Part shown: positions 32,846 through 41,264 of the stretch, piece by piece | How the letters are laid out: each line of letters opens with the position of its first letter | Position numbering within the stretch: position 1 is the first letter of the stretch | Assembly: GCF_001552655.1 (NCBI RefSeq) | Contig: NZ_BCRP01000019.1 | Location: forward strand, 1 to 47,636 | Length of the DNA stretch: 47,636 nt | Direction of reading: 5' to 3' | Source of the DNA: Alicyclobacillus kakegawensis NBRC 103104 | GTDB lineage: Bacteria > Bacillota > Bacilli > Alicyclobacillales > Alicyclobacillaceae | The notes under the pieces: model-generated | The model's database searches: none | What the model was told of the DNA's origin: nothing | Seen by the model: the letters and a program-made list of their open reading frames with translations, nothing else | Translations under genes and position numbers: made by a program

Positions 32846-34099
32846 ATGGACCGGAAGCGTGCGGAGGAGATTGCGGCGTTTCGATATGGGGCGATTGCTC
32901 CCATTGTGAGCCGGCAGACACCGCTGTCCCCAGGGGAACTGCGTGCGTATCTCGAACATGCGGTGAAGCAGTCCTATGTGATCCCAGGCACCACAAGAAC
33001 GACGCTCAGCGTGCGGACCTTGGAGCGGTGGATTGCGGCGTACAGAAAGGGCGGGTATGACGCCTTGCTTCCCAAGACCCGCAGCGATAAAGGCCGCCAC
33101 CGGCTGCCGGACGAGGTGATTCAAAAGGCCGTGGCGTTGCGCAGGGAGCGGCCCGAGCGCAGTGTGGAGCAGATCATTCTCTTGCTGGAGGAGAGTGGGG
33201 TTGTGGCGCCGGGCACGGTGGCGCAGAGCACCCTGGCTCGCCATTTACTCCGTGCTGGAGCAAGCCGCAAGGATCTGCTGCGCTCCGACGACCGGGGATA
33301 CCGGCGCTTTGAGGCAGAAGATGTCCATGTGCTGTGGCAGGCAGATTTTAAGCATGCGCTGTATCTCCCTGATCCGAATCATCCACAGCGCAAGAAAAAG
33401 ACCGTTCTATTCGCCATCCTGGACGATTACTCGAGACTCATTGTCCACGGGCAGTTTTATTGGGACGAGCAGTTGCCCCGCCTGGAAGACAGTTTGAAAA
33501 AAGCGATCCTGCGGTATGGCATCCCCGAACAACTGTACGTGGACAACGGTGCGGTTTTCTCATCCCAGCACCTGCGGCGCATCTGTGGAAAGCTTGGGAT
33601 TCACCTTTCGCACAGCAAACCCTACCGCCCTGCTGGGCGGGGCAAAGTAGAACGCCTGTTCCGGTTTCTCGACACGAGCTTCATCCCCGAAGCCTACGAA
33701 CAAGTCGAGGCAGGGCATATCCGGACGCTTGGCGAGTTGAATGACGCATTTTGGGCCTGGGTCGAGGGGTATTACCACCTGCGAAAACATGGCAGCACGG
33801 GACAGTCTCCCAAGGAACGGGCAGCGGCGAGCAACCGTACACCCAAGCGGGTTTCAGAAGCGGAACTGACAGACATTTTCCTGTGGGAGGAGGAGCGTAC
33901 CGCCGACAAGGCGAACTGTGTCTCCCTGATGGGCAACACCTATGAGGTGGACCCTGAACTGGCCAGGCGGAAAGTGATGCTGCGCTATGACCCGTTCGAT
34001 CTTACGGTGATCCAGGTCTGGAGCGAGGGTAAAAGATGGCCTGACGCCAAGCCGGTGGATTTGACCCGACGTTATGACCGCGGGTTACCTCGACGGTGA
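32846..34099 (+). CDS. TnsB/Mu-type DDE transposase (probable C-terminal frameshift)
   Basis: The protein is 417 residues from ATG 32846, which follows GGAGATGGTGG. It has N-terminal HTH domains (TLSVRTLERWIAAYRKGGYD). The RNase-H core carries ADFKHALYLP (Asp), YVDNGAVFSSQHLRRI (Asp) and RPAGRGKVERLFRFL (Glu near 270). Next comes the Mu C-terminal beta-barrel, with NTYEVDPELARRKVMLRYDP near 371-390. The frame stops at 34099, but the next frame continues with SFFEAADNRRRQAAQ and ends in the ATGA overlap with the ATPase start at 34218. So the ancestral gene probably ran to 34220, and a one-base indel near 34075 removed its last 40 residues, the part that would contact the ATPase. Confidence 0.88.
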   Translation: MDRKRAEEIAAFRYGAIAPIVSRQTPLSPGELRAYLEHAVKQSYVIPGTTRTTLSVRTLERWIAAYRKGGYDALLPKTRSDKGRHRLPDEVIQKAVALRRERPERSVEQIILLLEESGVVAPGTVAQSTLARHLLRAGASRKDLLRSDDRGYRRFEAEDVHVLWQADFKHALYLPDPNHPQRKKKTVLFAILDDYSRLIVHGQFYWDEQLPRLEDSLKKAILRYGIPEQLYVDNGAVFSSQHLRRICGKLGIHLSHSKPYRPAGRGKVERLFRFLDTSFIPEAYEQVEAGHIRTLGELNDAFWAWVEGYYHLRKHGSTGQSPKERAAASNRTPKRVSEAELTDIFLWEEERTADKANCVSLMGNTYEVDPELARRKVMLRYDPFDLTVIQVWSEGKRWPDAKPVDLTRRYDRGLPRR

Positions 34100-34217
34100 A
34101 AAGCGACAAGGAAAGTACGGACCACGTCTCCTTCTTCGAGGCAGCGGATAACCGGCGCAGGCAGGCGGCTCAGGGATCCCCCCTGCGATTTTCGGATGTA
34201 AAGCGTGGTGAGCACTC

Positions 34218-35039
34218 ATGACGCCACAGGAGAAGTGGGGATTAGAAAAGCTACCATTTCGACGGGACGTGGAAGGGCATGAGTTTTACGAGACAGCCGC
34301 ACACCGGGAAGCCTTGGCTCGTATGGAATGGGTGCTTGAACAAAACGCACTGGGTTTACTGACCGGTGAAGTGGGCAGTGGGAAATCCACCCTCATCCGG
34401 CGACTGATTGGCGGGTTGGATGAGATGAAATGGCTTCCCATCTACATTTGTATACCCGGCCTGCGACCAAGGGAGTTTTATGGAGAACTTCTCTCCTATC
34501 TTGGGGAGGCGAGTCCTTATTCCGTCAACCGGGCGAGGAAGCTCTGGAATGAACGAGTCCAGGCTGGCGGGCTTACTGACGAGAGACGGTGGGTGGTGGT
34601 GATGGATGAGGCGCAGGATATCTCCGATGAGATGTTGCAGGAGTTGAGATTTGTTCGTAACCAGAGGATGGACACCGTGTCCCCGTTCCCGCTGATTTTG
34701 GTTGGGCAACCGGAGTTACGGCGGAAACTGCGGCTGAAGAAATACGAGGCCATTTCGCAACGGATTGAGATGGTGTACCACCTGACCGGAATGACCAGGG
34801 AAGAGACAGCAGACTATGTGCGTCACCAGATTCGGCTGACCGGAAAGGCAGCGCCGTTGTTTACGGACAGCGCTTTGCACCTGATTTATGGAGCAAGCCG
34901 AGGAATTCCACGGGTGGTCCATCAAATCTGCTTGCAAGTCCTGTACGATGCAGCGGCCAAGAACAGTGATGTGGTGGAGGACGCCTACATCCAGCGAGTG
35001 TTGGCGGACCAGCAGTGGCAACGGGGGGCGGCTGGATAA
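34218..35039 (+). CDS. ExeA/TnsC-like AAA ATPase of element 1
   Basis: The 273-residue P-loop ATPase begins LEKLPFRRDVEGHEFYETAA, like ExeA and TniB-type proteins. It has Walker A GEVGSGKST (about 50-58), Walker B VVVMDEAQD near 129, sensor-1 PLILVGQPELRRKL and the late arginine-rich RGIPRVVHQICLQV. In Mu/Tn7-type transposition the AAA partner chooses target DNA and activates the transposase. The ATG overlaps the extended transposase frame by 4 bp. Confidence 0.88.
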   Translation: MTPQEKWGLEKLPFRRDVEGHEFYETAAHREALARMEWVLEQNALGLLTGEVGSGKSTLIRRLIGGLDEMKWLPIYICIPGLRPREFYGELLSYLGEASPYSVNRARKLWNERVQAGGLTDERRWVVVMDEAQDISDEMLQELRFVRNQRMDTVSPFPLILVGQPELRRKLRLKKYEAISQRIEMVYHLTGMTREETADYVRHQIRLTGKAAPLFTDSALHLIYGASRGIPRVVHQICLQVLYDAAAKNSDVVEDAYIQRVLADQQWQRGAAG

Positions 35040-35122
35040 CCGGCCGCTCCTACACACCTGAAGTGACTGACGGACCAACGACCACCAAGATGGCGGAATG
35101 TCGGTACAACTCTCACGCCAAT

Positions 35123-35143
35123 GGCGGTGAGAAATTCACCGCC
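35123..35143 (+). terminator. Hairpin merging with the right end of element 1
   Basis: GGCGGTGA (35123-35130) and TCACCGCC (35136-35143) form a perfect 8-bp stem with loop GAAAT. The right arm is the inner end of the terminal inverted repeat. No T-run follows. Confidence 0.6.
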
Positions 35144-35163
35144 AAACAGCGTGAGTGGCTACA
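35139..35163 (-). repeat. Terminal inverted repeat, right end of element 1
   Basis: Read on the minus strand it begins TGTAGCCA and contains the same 17-bp core as the left end, with two mismatches over 25 bp. Confidence 0.85.
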
Positions 35164-35358
35164 GCAAGCATCATGCTTTGGCTATGGATATTTAATCCTT
35201 CATATGGACTTTTAAATGCTGTTCTAGAGTCCCTTGGCCTTTCACAGTCGCAATGGATCTACGGTTCTGGAACGGCAATACCCTCGCTGGTTCTAATGTC
35301 AACGTGGAGTATAGGAAATACCGTCGTGATATTCTTGGCTTGGAGCCACTGCACTTGA
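35164..35358 (+). pseudogene. MalF-type permease fragment cut by element 1
   Basis: Starting at the first base after the element, the frame reads ASIMLWLWIFNPSYGLLNAV, then WSIGNTVVIFLA, matching the middle of CUT1 sugar permeases (the segment before the EAA loop). The frame then shifts at FLA and no EAA loop follows. The 5' part of the gene is not on the left side of the element, so the insertion was followed by deletion or rearrangement. Confidence 0.75.
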
Positions 35359-35483
35359 CAGCGCTCACATCATGCCCATATATTATCTATACGTCTAGAT
35401 GATATTAGGAATTCGCCGGATGATGGCCCCTCTGCACGTCAATTCGGTGTATGAGACCTGTAACGTCACGGGAGGGATGACAG

Positions 35484-36221
35484 CTGAGAGAGTTTATTGA
35501 CCGAGATTCTCCCCTGCCTGTATACGCTCAGATTGCGGAGCATCTGAAACAAATGGCCGATCAACAGTTTGTCGAAGGACGTACAAAGTTCTACACGGAT
35601 GACGAATTGATTGCCATGTTCGGTGTCTCCCGCATGACGATCCGCCAAGCCGTTCAAGTGTTGGTGGACGAAGGGATTCTGGAACGCATTCAGGGAAAGG
35701 GCACGTTCATTGTTAAAAAGAAAAAGATGGAGACTGACATTGAGCGGCTGGACACATTTTTTCGAGGCTGGTATTTGGAGCAGGACTTCAGTGTGGAGCT
35801 GTTGGTCAAGCAAGTGGTTCCGTGTCCGGACAAGTACTGCAGCCGGCTGGGACTCACACCTGAGTCGGAAGTCATTCAGGTGAAGAGAAGGAGGTTGTCC
35901 AAGGGAGTTCCGGTTGTGGTCGACAACCGTTACATGCTTAAGGAGTTCGGGGACAAAATATCCGACGAGGAGCTGGTTCGATATTCGTTTTCGGAGATCT
36001 TCCTCCGGAAATTCAATCTGAAGTTCTCAGAAGGAACCATTGAGATTGAGGCTACTCTAGCGGATGAGAAAACCGCAGAGTTGTTAACCGTACCGATCGG
36101 TTCACCGATTCTCTACCGACGCATCGAACTGATGGTGGACCATCACGGTTGCATATTCGTTGGCGAATCTTCGTACAGAGGAGACATGTTCAAGTACAAG
36201 TCCGTGCTTCGTTCCAAATGA
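35484..36221 (+). CDS. GntR/HutC-family regulator with UTRA domain
   Basis: The winged helix is clear (TDDELIAMFGVSRMTIRQAV), followed by ERIQGKGTFIV and a UTRA ligand domain ending FVGESSYRGDMFKYKSV. Family proteins start about 25 residues before the first ATG (35553). Here that stretch is present in frame (REFIDRDSPLPVYAQIAEHL), but its only plausible start is CTG 35484, 8 bp after GGAGGG; a stop codon lies just upstream. I therefore extend the gene to CTG, giving 245 residues. It probably controls the MFS / HD / lyase genes downstream in response to a carboxylate or phosphorylated ligand. Confidence 0.88.
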   Translation: MREFIDRDSPLPVYAQIAEHLKQMADQQFVEGRTKFYTDDELIAMFGVSRMTIRQAVQVLVDEGILERIQGKGTFIVKKKKMETDIERLDTFFRGWYLEQDFSVELLVKQVVPCPDKYCSRLGLTPESEVIQVKRRRLSKGVPVVVDNRYMLKEFGDKISDEELVRYSFSEIFLRKFNLKFSEGTIEIEATLADEKTAELLTVPIGSPILYRRIELMVDHHGCIFVGESSYRGDMFKYKSVLRSK

Positions 36222-36270
36222 GCATAGAAGCACTAGTGACGCAAGGGAAATCACGGATTTGGGTAGTGTG

Positions 36271-36284
36271 TGAAAGCGTTTCCT
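36271..36284 (+). promoter_or_regulatory. Candidate CcpA (cre) site
   Basis: TGAAAGCGTTTCCT matches the cre consensus at 13 of 14 positions and lies between the GntR gene and the transporter. Carbon-catabolite repression of the transporter cassette is plausible. Confidence 0.5.
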
Positions 36285-36354
36285 CGATCCTCCAATTATC
36301 GTCCGCACGACCAGTCTACTGATCACATACCGAAGCGGAGAAAGGAGTACAACG

Positions 36355-37641
36355 ATGAGTGCCTTTGCAACACAGACGCCTACAGAAACGGATGACAGAT
36401 TGACACCTGTACAAAAAAGGACGCTAGCCGCCGCCTGGGCAGGCTTCAGCCTAGATAGTTACGCAACCATCATCTATTCCCTAGTCCTTACGTCAGTGAT
36501 GGTAGCATTTCAACTTTCCCCGGCTGCGGCTGGATTGATTAGCACAGTGACGCTGGTTGCATCCGCGGTGGGAGGCGTGTTCTTCGGCATCCTTTCGGAC
36601 TATTGGGGCAAACGAAATGTGATGATTATCAGCATCTTGCTGTTCGCCTTCTTCAGTTTAATGTCTGCTGTCGCACAGAATTACGGTCAGTTGATGGTTT
36701 CACGCGCACTCGTGGGATTTGGGTTCTCTGGTGAATACACAGCGAGCATGATGATGGTAACCGAGGTATGGCCGGCTCATAAAAGAACCGTTGCCAGCGC
36801 ATTAACACAAAGCGGTTGGGCCATCGGTTTCTTTGTCGGTAGCTTGGTTACCTTGTTGTTGTTGCCCACATTTGGATTTCGGTCCGTATTCTTGGCAGGG
36901 GCCATTCCTGCGCTGTTTGTCCTGTACATTCGGTTTGGGCTGCCGGAGTCCAAGGTATGGGAAGAAACGCGAAAGGCGCAACGCGCATCTAAACGGGACA
37001 AGACCTTCTCTTTCTTCCAGTTATGGTCCCCGGTGCTGTTGCCCACTACCCTCATTACCATGGCCATCGCGACGTTTAACCAATTCGTCTATTGGGGAAT
37101 CAACTCTTGGCTTCCGGCCTTTCTGGAATCGCCGCAATCTAAAGGCGGTGCAGGCCTTGGATTTGTACATGGAATGAGTTGGCTCATGGTGTTCAACGCA
37201 GGGTCATTTCTAGGTTACATTTGTTTCGGCTGGATTGCGGACCGTATAGGCCGAAAGAAAGCCCTGTTGCTGTATTTGATTGCCATGATGGTCTTCCTTG
37301 GGATCTTTGTCGGCTGGGTGCGAGCCGAATGGTTGTCCTATCTCTTTGCTCCGGTCGTTGGATTTTTTGGCACAGGCTACATCTCTGCCTTTGGCGCTAT
37401 GTTTGCCGAATTGTTTCCCACCACGGCCCGAGCGACTGGACAGGGATTCGTGTATAACTTCGGCCGGGGTGTGGCAGGTTTCGTGCCCTGGATTCAGGGG
37501 CTTCTGGTGAGCAGAATGGGATATATGTCAGCTATGTTGATTCCCATCGGGTCGGCGGTGCTGTTGCTCATCTGCATATTCATTGTCCGGGACACACAGG
37601 GACAACCCCTTGTCAGAGACCTGGACGATCTGAAACAATAA
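36355..37641 (+). CDS. MFS transporter (organic-acid/sugar-acid type)
   Basis: The 428-residue protein has 12 predicted membrane spans. The loop 2-3 motif is GILSDYWGKRNVM near 75-87; its repeat in the second half is GWIADRIGRKKALLL near 291-305. ELFPTTARATGQGF near 350 is typical of aromatic-acid, dicarboxylate and sialate symporters. The ATG at 36355 follows GGAGAAAGGAG. It is followed by an HD-domain protein and a PrpB-like lyase, suggesting import of a carboxylate that the lyase cleaves. Confidence 0.93.
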   Translation: MSAFATQTPTETDDRLTPVQKRTLAAAWAGFSLDSYATIIYSLVLTSVMVAFQLSPAAAGLISTVTLVASAVGGVFFGILSDYWGKRNVMIISILLFAFFSLMSAVAQNYGQLMVSRALVGFGFSGEYTASMMMVTEVWPAHKRTVASALTQSGWAIGFFVGSLVTLLLLPTFGFRSVFLAGAIPALFVLYIRFGLPESKVWEETRKAQRASKRDKTFSFFQLWSPVLLPTTLITMAIATFNQFVYWGINSWLPAFLESPQSKGGAGLGFVHGMSWLMVFNAGSFLGYICFGWIADRIGRKKALLLYLIAMMVFLGIFVGWVRAEWLSYLFAPVVGFFGTGYISAFGAMFAELFPTTARATGQGFVYNFGRGVAGFVPWIQGLLVSRMGYMSAMLIPIGSAVLLLICIFIVRDTQGQPLVRDLDDLKQ

Positions 37642-37693
37642 ACATGACACAGGCCAAGTTAGAGAAGGACCATGACTGCGAAGGAGCACTTGC

Positions 37694-38251
37694 ATGAACA
37701 AAGAACCGTTGAACATCGAGAATATTTTACCGGAAGTGAATTGGATTTCGGATCTTGAGACCCGCAAAAAGGTCTGCTTGATTTGGGAGCGATTGTGGCA
37801 AGAAAGTTCGTTTACTGATATCAATCAACTGCCGGTCGTACCGAGTACGACGTACCCGCACATTCCGCATAATCGTGCAGTGGTCCACATGGCGGTTCGA
37901 GTGGCGGAAGTGTTGGAAGAGATCCATGGTGTGAAGATCGATCGCGATGACTTAATCGCCGCAGCGCTCTTGCAGGACGCGAGCAAGTTGGTGGAATACC
38001 GGAAGACGGAGGACGGCGGATACGAGTTCACCGAAATGGGAAGCATGTTCCAACATGCGTTCTATGCAGCACATCTCGCTTTGCAATATGGGCTGCCGCA
38101 TACGGTCGTACAGGCTATATTCACCCACACGCCGGACAGTGCCCAGTTTCCGCCAAGTTTAATTGCACGGATTCTGTTTTACGTGGACCAGATTGATACA
38201 GCGGCCTTGGGCGTTGACCGTTGGAAGAAGACGAGTATGATTTATCGGTGA
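37694..38251 (+). CDS. HD-domain protein with an altered HD motif
   Basis: The 185-residue protein resembles small HD-superfamily metal-dependent phosphohydrolases: HIPHNRAVVHMAVRVAEVLE near 54-73, then LIAAALLQDASKLVEY near 87-102, and GLPHTVVQAIFTHT near 135. The position that normally carries the histidine of the HD pair is Q (QDASKL). The metal site may thus be weakened, unless other histidines compensate. It lies 52 bp after the transporter and 130 bp before the lyase. Its role in this cassette is unknown. Confidence 0.8.
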   Translation: MNKEPLNIENILPEVNWISDLETRKKVCLIWERLWQESSFTDINQLPVVPSTTYPHIPHNRAVVHMAVRVAEVLEEIHGVKIDRDDLIAAALLQDASKLVEYRKTEDGGYEFTEMGSMFQHAFYAAHLALQYGLPHTVVQAIFTHTPDSAQFPPSLIARILFYVDQIDTAALGVDRWKKTSMIYR

Positions 38252-38381
38252 ACACCGTCGTGCTGTCATGCACTCAATGCTTGGCGCGGTACATCGATGG
38301 CCAACGAACGACTGACAGTCGCATTAATGGTATATACTGTATTTTCTGGAAATTTTGCGGACGAGTTAGGGGTGCTCCAGC

Positions 38382-39302
38382 GTGACGTGGATAGTGGACC
38401 AAGAAGTGAGTCAGATCCAGCTTTCCGAGCAATTTAAATTTCTGATGAACGGGACGTCGATTCTCAAAATACCTGGTGTCCATGACGGAATGGCAGGGTT
38501 GATCGCCCGCAACGTTGGTTTCCAAGCCTTGTACCTGTCCGGAGCAGCCTTTACGGCAAGTCAGGGGCTGCCCGATCTCGGCATCATCCACTCCTCCGAG
38601 GTGGCGGCCAAGGCCAGGGAAATTATACGAGCTACCAACCTCCCACTCCTAGTGGATATTGACACCGGCTATGGGGGCGTTCTGAATGTTGCTCGAGCCG
38701 CTCGCGAAATGACAGAGGCCCGGGTGGCGGCAGTTCAAATCGAAGATCAGGCGTTGCCTAAGAAATGTGGGCACCTTAACGGGAAGGACCTGGTATCCAC
38801 CGAAGAAATGGTGCAAAAAATCAAGGTTATCAAAGAGGTCAGCCCGACATTGGCCGTGGTTGCGCGGACGGATGCGAAGGCTGTCGAAGGCCTCGAGGCT
38901 TGCATTAATCGTGCTCGTGCCTATGTGGACGCCGGCGCAGATGCCATTTTCCCTGAGGCGCTTACGAGTGAAGCCGAGTTTCGGCACGTGGCCGACGAAG
39001 TCCACGTCCCCTTGCTGGCGAATATGACGGAGTTTGGGAAGACACCCTATTTTACGGCACAGCAATTCGAGGACTGGGGATACCGCATGGTCATTTACCC
39101 AGTGACCTCCCTACGGGTAGCTGCAAAAGCCTATGAAAGAGTGTTTACGGAGATTATGGAGAAAGGGACGCAGAAAGACAGCTTGCCCAGCATGCAAACG
39201 CGGGAAGAGTTGTACGAAACAATTCAGTACTACGCGTTTGAATCACTGGACGGAAAGATCGCGAGAACCGTACTTCCTCAGTTGGGCAAGGAAAATGGAT
39301 GA
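38382..39302 (+). CDS. PrpB-like isocitrate lyase/PEP mutase superfamily enzyme
   Basis: The 306-residue protein has PGVHDGMAGLIARNVGFQAL near 27-46, the metal-binding LLVDIDTGYGG near 88 and the catalytic loop PKKCGHLNGK near 126-135, where KKCGH marks methylisocitrate lyase-type enzymes. It would cleave or form a C-C bond in a 2-hydroxy- or 2-methyl-dicarboxylate. No PrpC or PrpD is nearby, so classical propionate use is unlikely. The start is GTG 38382; no strong ribosome site is evident. It closes the GntR cassette and is followed by a strong terminator. Confidence 0.88.
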   Translation: MTWIVDQEVSQIQLSEQFKFLMNGTSILKIPGVHDGMAGLIARNVGFQALYLSGAAFTASQGLPDLGIIHSSEVAAKAREIIRATNLPLLVDIDTGYGGVLNVARAAREMTEARVAAVQIEDQALPKKCGHLNGKDLVSTEEMVQKIKVIKEVSPTLAVVARTDAKAVEGLEACINRARAYVDAGADAIFPEALTSEAEFRHVADEVHVPLLANMTEFGKTPYFTAQQFEDWGYRMVIYPVTSLRVAAKAYERVFTEIMEKGTQKDSLPSMQTREELYETIQYYAFESLDGKIARTVLPQLGKENG

Positions 39303-39386
39303 AGCATAAACCGCGCACGGAATTTACGATGGCACTGTGGCCGCGTCAACCTTTGTTTTGTGATTCACACCGCAGCAGACGGGAGA

Positions 39387-39429
39387 CCACGCACATCTGA
39401 AAGATGTGCGTGGTTCCTCTTTTTTTGGG
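39387..39429 (+). terminator. Strong rho-independent terminator after the PrpB-like gene
   Basis: CCACGCACATCT (39387-39398) pairs perfectly with AGATGTGCGTGG (39402-39413) around GAA, followed by TTCCTCTTTTTTT. Confidence 0.92.
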
Positions 39430-39544
39430 CAAGTGGCATCGGCGACAGACCAGGGAATGTGGATGGGGTTTGGCCATAGCCTGCTCAACGACCAGACGCT
39501 TGAATCCTGGAGTCAATTTCCGGCGCTTCCCTGGAATAACCTCC

Positions 39545-40490
39545 AAACCTTCAGTCAGTTTGCGTGGTTGGGAGTGACGCTTGAAACTGCCTCAGTATCC
39601 TCAGCGATCTTCGTCGACCTGCGAATAATCAGCTCGGAATTCAAGACATGGTCACGTCCGTCGCTGCCCGTGCCAAGCGAACCTACATTCTGTAGGGCGT
39701 CTACCAAATCGGCAGCAACGACCCCCATCTCTGTTTTCGGATGCGTCATGGTTGTGAGCGGTACCTCCCCCATGTTGGCTATGGGGGCATCATCGAAACC
39801 GGCAATAGATAAATCTTCGGGCACCCAAATGCCGCGCTCGCCTAGAGCCGCAAGCAGCTCAAACGCGACCTCATCATTGTAGCACAGCACTGCCTCCGGC
39901 CGTACGTCAGACGCTGCCGACGCAGTGCGCTGAGCAAAGCTCTGGGGATGACTTCGCGCCGCGTCTCCGTCTCGTACATCGCGATAAAGCGGGAGGCGGG
40001 CAGGACGCCCTGCGCCTTCAGCGCCTTCAAGAAGTCGCGCATGCGGAATTTGCCCTGGACGTCATCCGAATTTGAACAGCCCGCCGATGCGGGTGTGCCC
40101 CAATTCCATCAGGTGCTGGGTAATGGTCTGCGCAGCCCCTACATCGTCAATGCGAATGGTCCGCGTGCACAGTTCGAGATACGAGGCGTGGAGCATGACC
40201 ATCGAGATGTTGCGCTCGACAATCTGCAGATACAAGTCGAGAGTCGGGGTGGCCAGGGCGCTTTTCGTCGGTTCAACAATCAACCCGTCCACGTGCGTCT
40301 CCAAGATGCGCCGCAGGGCGTCCCGCTTCCGGGAGAAGTCGTTGGATGTACTGAACAACAGCACCGAATAGCCGGCCTCGCTCAGCTCCAACTCGATGCC
40401 GCGGATGATAGCAGGAAGATAGAGTCGTTGACGTACGTGGTCAGCACGTCAATCATCCGGGTGGGTACAGAGGTGCGCGAAACGTGGGGT
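39545..40490 (-). pseudogene. AraR-like (GntR-LacI chimera) repressor, multiply frameshifted
   Basis: The ligand domain of an AraR-type repressor can be read in pieces on the minus strand: IDVLTTYVNDSIF, frameshift, IELELSEAGYSVLLFSTSND, HVDGLIVEPTKSA, QHLMELGHTRIGGLFKFG, frameshift, VQGKFRMRDFLKALKAQG, frameshift, and LCYNDEVAFELLAALGERG with PEDLSIAGFDDAPIANMG and LTTMTHPKTEMG. At least three single-base indels break it and the N-terminal GntR-type HTH is missing. It probably belonged to an arabinose or related pentose cluster now lost. Confidence 0.87.
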
Positions 40491-40588
40491 CAATGCAGAA
40501 TTGGTTCTAGAAAGTTGCATCAAATTTGCGCTAACTGTCCCTGCTCCGCCTGCTATCGTAGTTGGTAGCAGACGAAAGGGGTGCTGTT

Positions 40589-41173
40589 ATGCTCGGCAGA
40601 ACTCACATGGCCATCGGGGCCGTTGCTTCCGTTGCAGTCGCACCATTCATTGTGCATGCGCCTTGGGACGCCTTACGCAATTTCGCACAGGGCCGTGAAT
40701 GGCAAGCGGCCTCCGGTGCGCTTGTTGTCCAAGCATTGCTCGTCGTCACAGCCGTTGTCGGGAGTTTGCTCCCCGACCTCGACCAGCGAAATTCGCTCGC
40801 CGCGCGCAAAGTGGAGCGGGTGGGGCAGGTCGTGGCGTTCGTACTCATGGCCGCGCTCCTTTTCCTCATGCATTGGCAGACACACTGGGCATTGTGGGCG
40901 CTGGCCATAGTGGTGAGCTTCGCCCTGGGCGCGAACAGCAATATCGCACGCAGGATTGGCCTTGGCATTACAGGTGCAGGACTGCTGTTTCTCGCGGTAC
41001 ATGGGGCGATTCTGCTTACGGTTTGGATCTTGGACGCGATGTTCACCGAACACCGGACGTTCACGCACAGCTTACTAGGCACGGCCTTGTTGGTTGCTGG
41101 AGCATTCACTGTGTTGGATACTCTCGGTCAGGTGCACGGCTGTTACAGCCAACGTATAATGGCCATAAGTTGA
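40589..41173 (+). CDS. YdjM-like membrane metal-dependent hydrolase, C-terminus cut by element 2
   Basis: The protein starts LGRTHMAIGAVASVAVAPFI and contains LLPDLDQRNSLAARK and the HRTFTHSLLGT motif near residue 153, as in YdjM/LexA-regulated membrane hydrolases. It has about five membrane segments. The start ATG 40589 follows GAAAGGGGTG. Element 2 begins at 41141, so native sequence ends after codon 184 and the last ten residues (CYSQRIMAIS) are encoded by the transposon end. No convincing remainder is seen after 44401. Confidence 0.8.
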   Translation: MLGRTHMAIGAVASVAVAPFIVHAPWDALRNFAQGREWQAASGALVVQALLVVTAVVGSLLPDLDQRNSLAARKVERVGQVVAFVLMAALLFLMHWQTHWALWALAIVVSFALGANSNIARRIGLGITGAGLLFLAVHGAILLTVWILDAMFTEHRTFTHSLLGTALLVAGAFTVLDTLGQVHGCYSQRIMAIS

Positions 41174-41176
41174 CGG
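41141..41176 (+). repeat. Terminal inverted repeat, left end of element 2
   Basis: It begins TGTTACAGCC and holds GGCC at 21-24 and TGACGG at 31-36. A further TGACGG at 41195-41200 gives the two-site spacing expected of TnsB-type binding sites. Confidence 0.75.
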
Positions 41177-41264
41177 TGTTTGATGTCCGGAAACTGACGG
41201 ATTCGGTGACCAGAGTAGGCAAACGGGGCAACTCGGGTGAGTTGCCCTGTTGCAGCTGCAGTTT

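Larger units (their letters stand above)
31942..35163 (+). mobile_element. Element 1: 3.2-kb TnsB/TnsC-like transposon
   Basis: The element is bounded by 25-bp inverted repeats that begin TGTA (31942-31966 and 35139-35163; 23 of 25 match, with a perfect 17-bp core CTCACGCTGTTTGGCGG). It encodes a zinc-finger protein, a Mu/TnsB-type DDE transposase and an ExeA-like AAA ATPase, all rightward. TGT ends plus a DDE transposase with a Mu C-terminal domain and an AAA partner are the hallmarks of Tn7/Tn5053/Mu-like elements. No TnsA or TniQ is present. The 5-bp flanks (TTTTG and GCAAG) do not match, so no target duplication is visible. Right of it lies a truncated sugar permease gene. Confidence 0.85.

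Noticed and set aside
41141-41173. C-terminal ten residues of the YdjM-like protein as native sequence
   Set aside because: They are encoded by the inverted repeat of element 2, so they are a product of the insertion.
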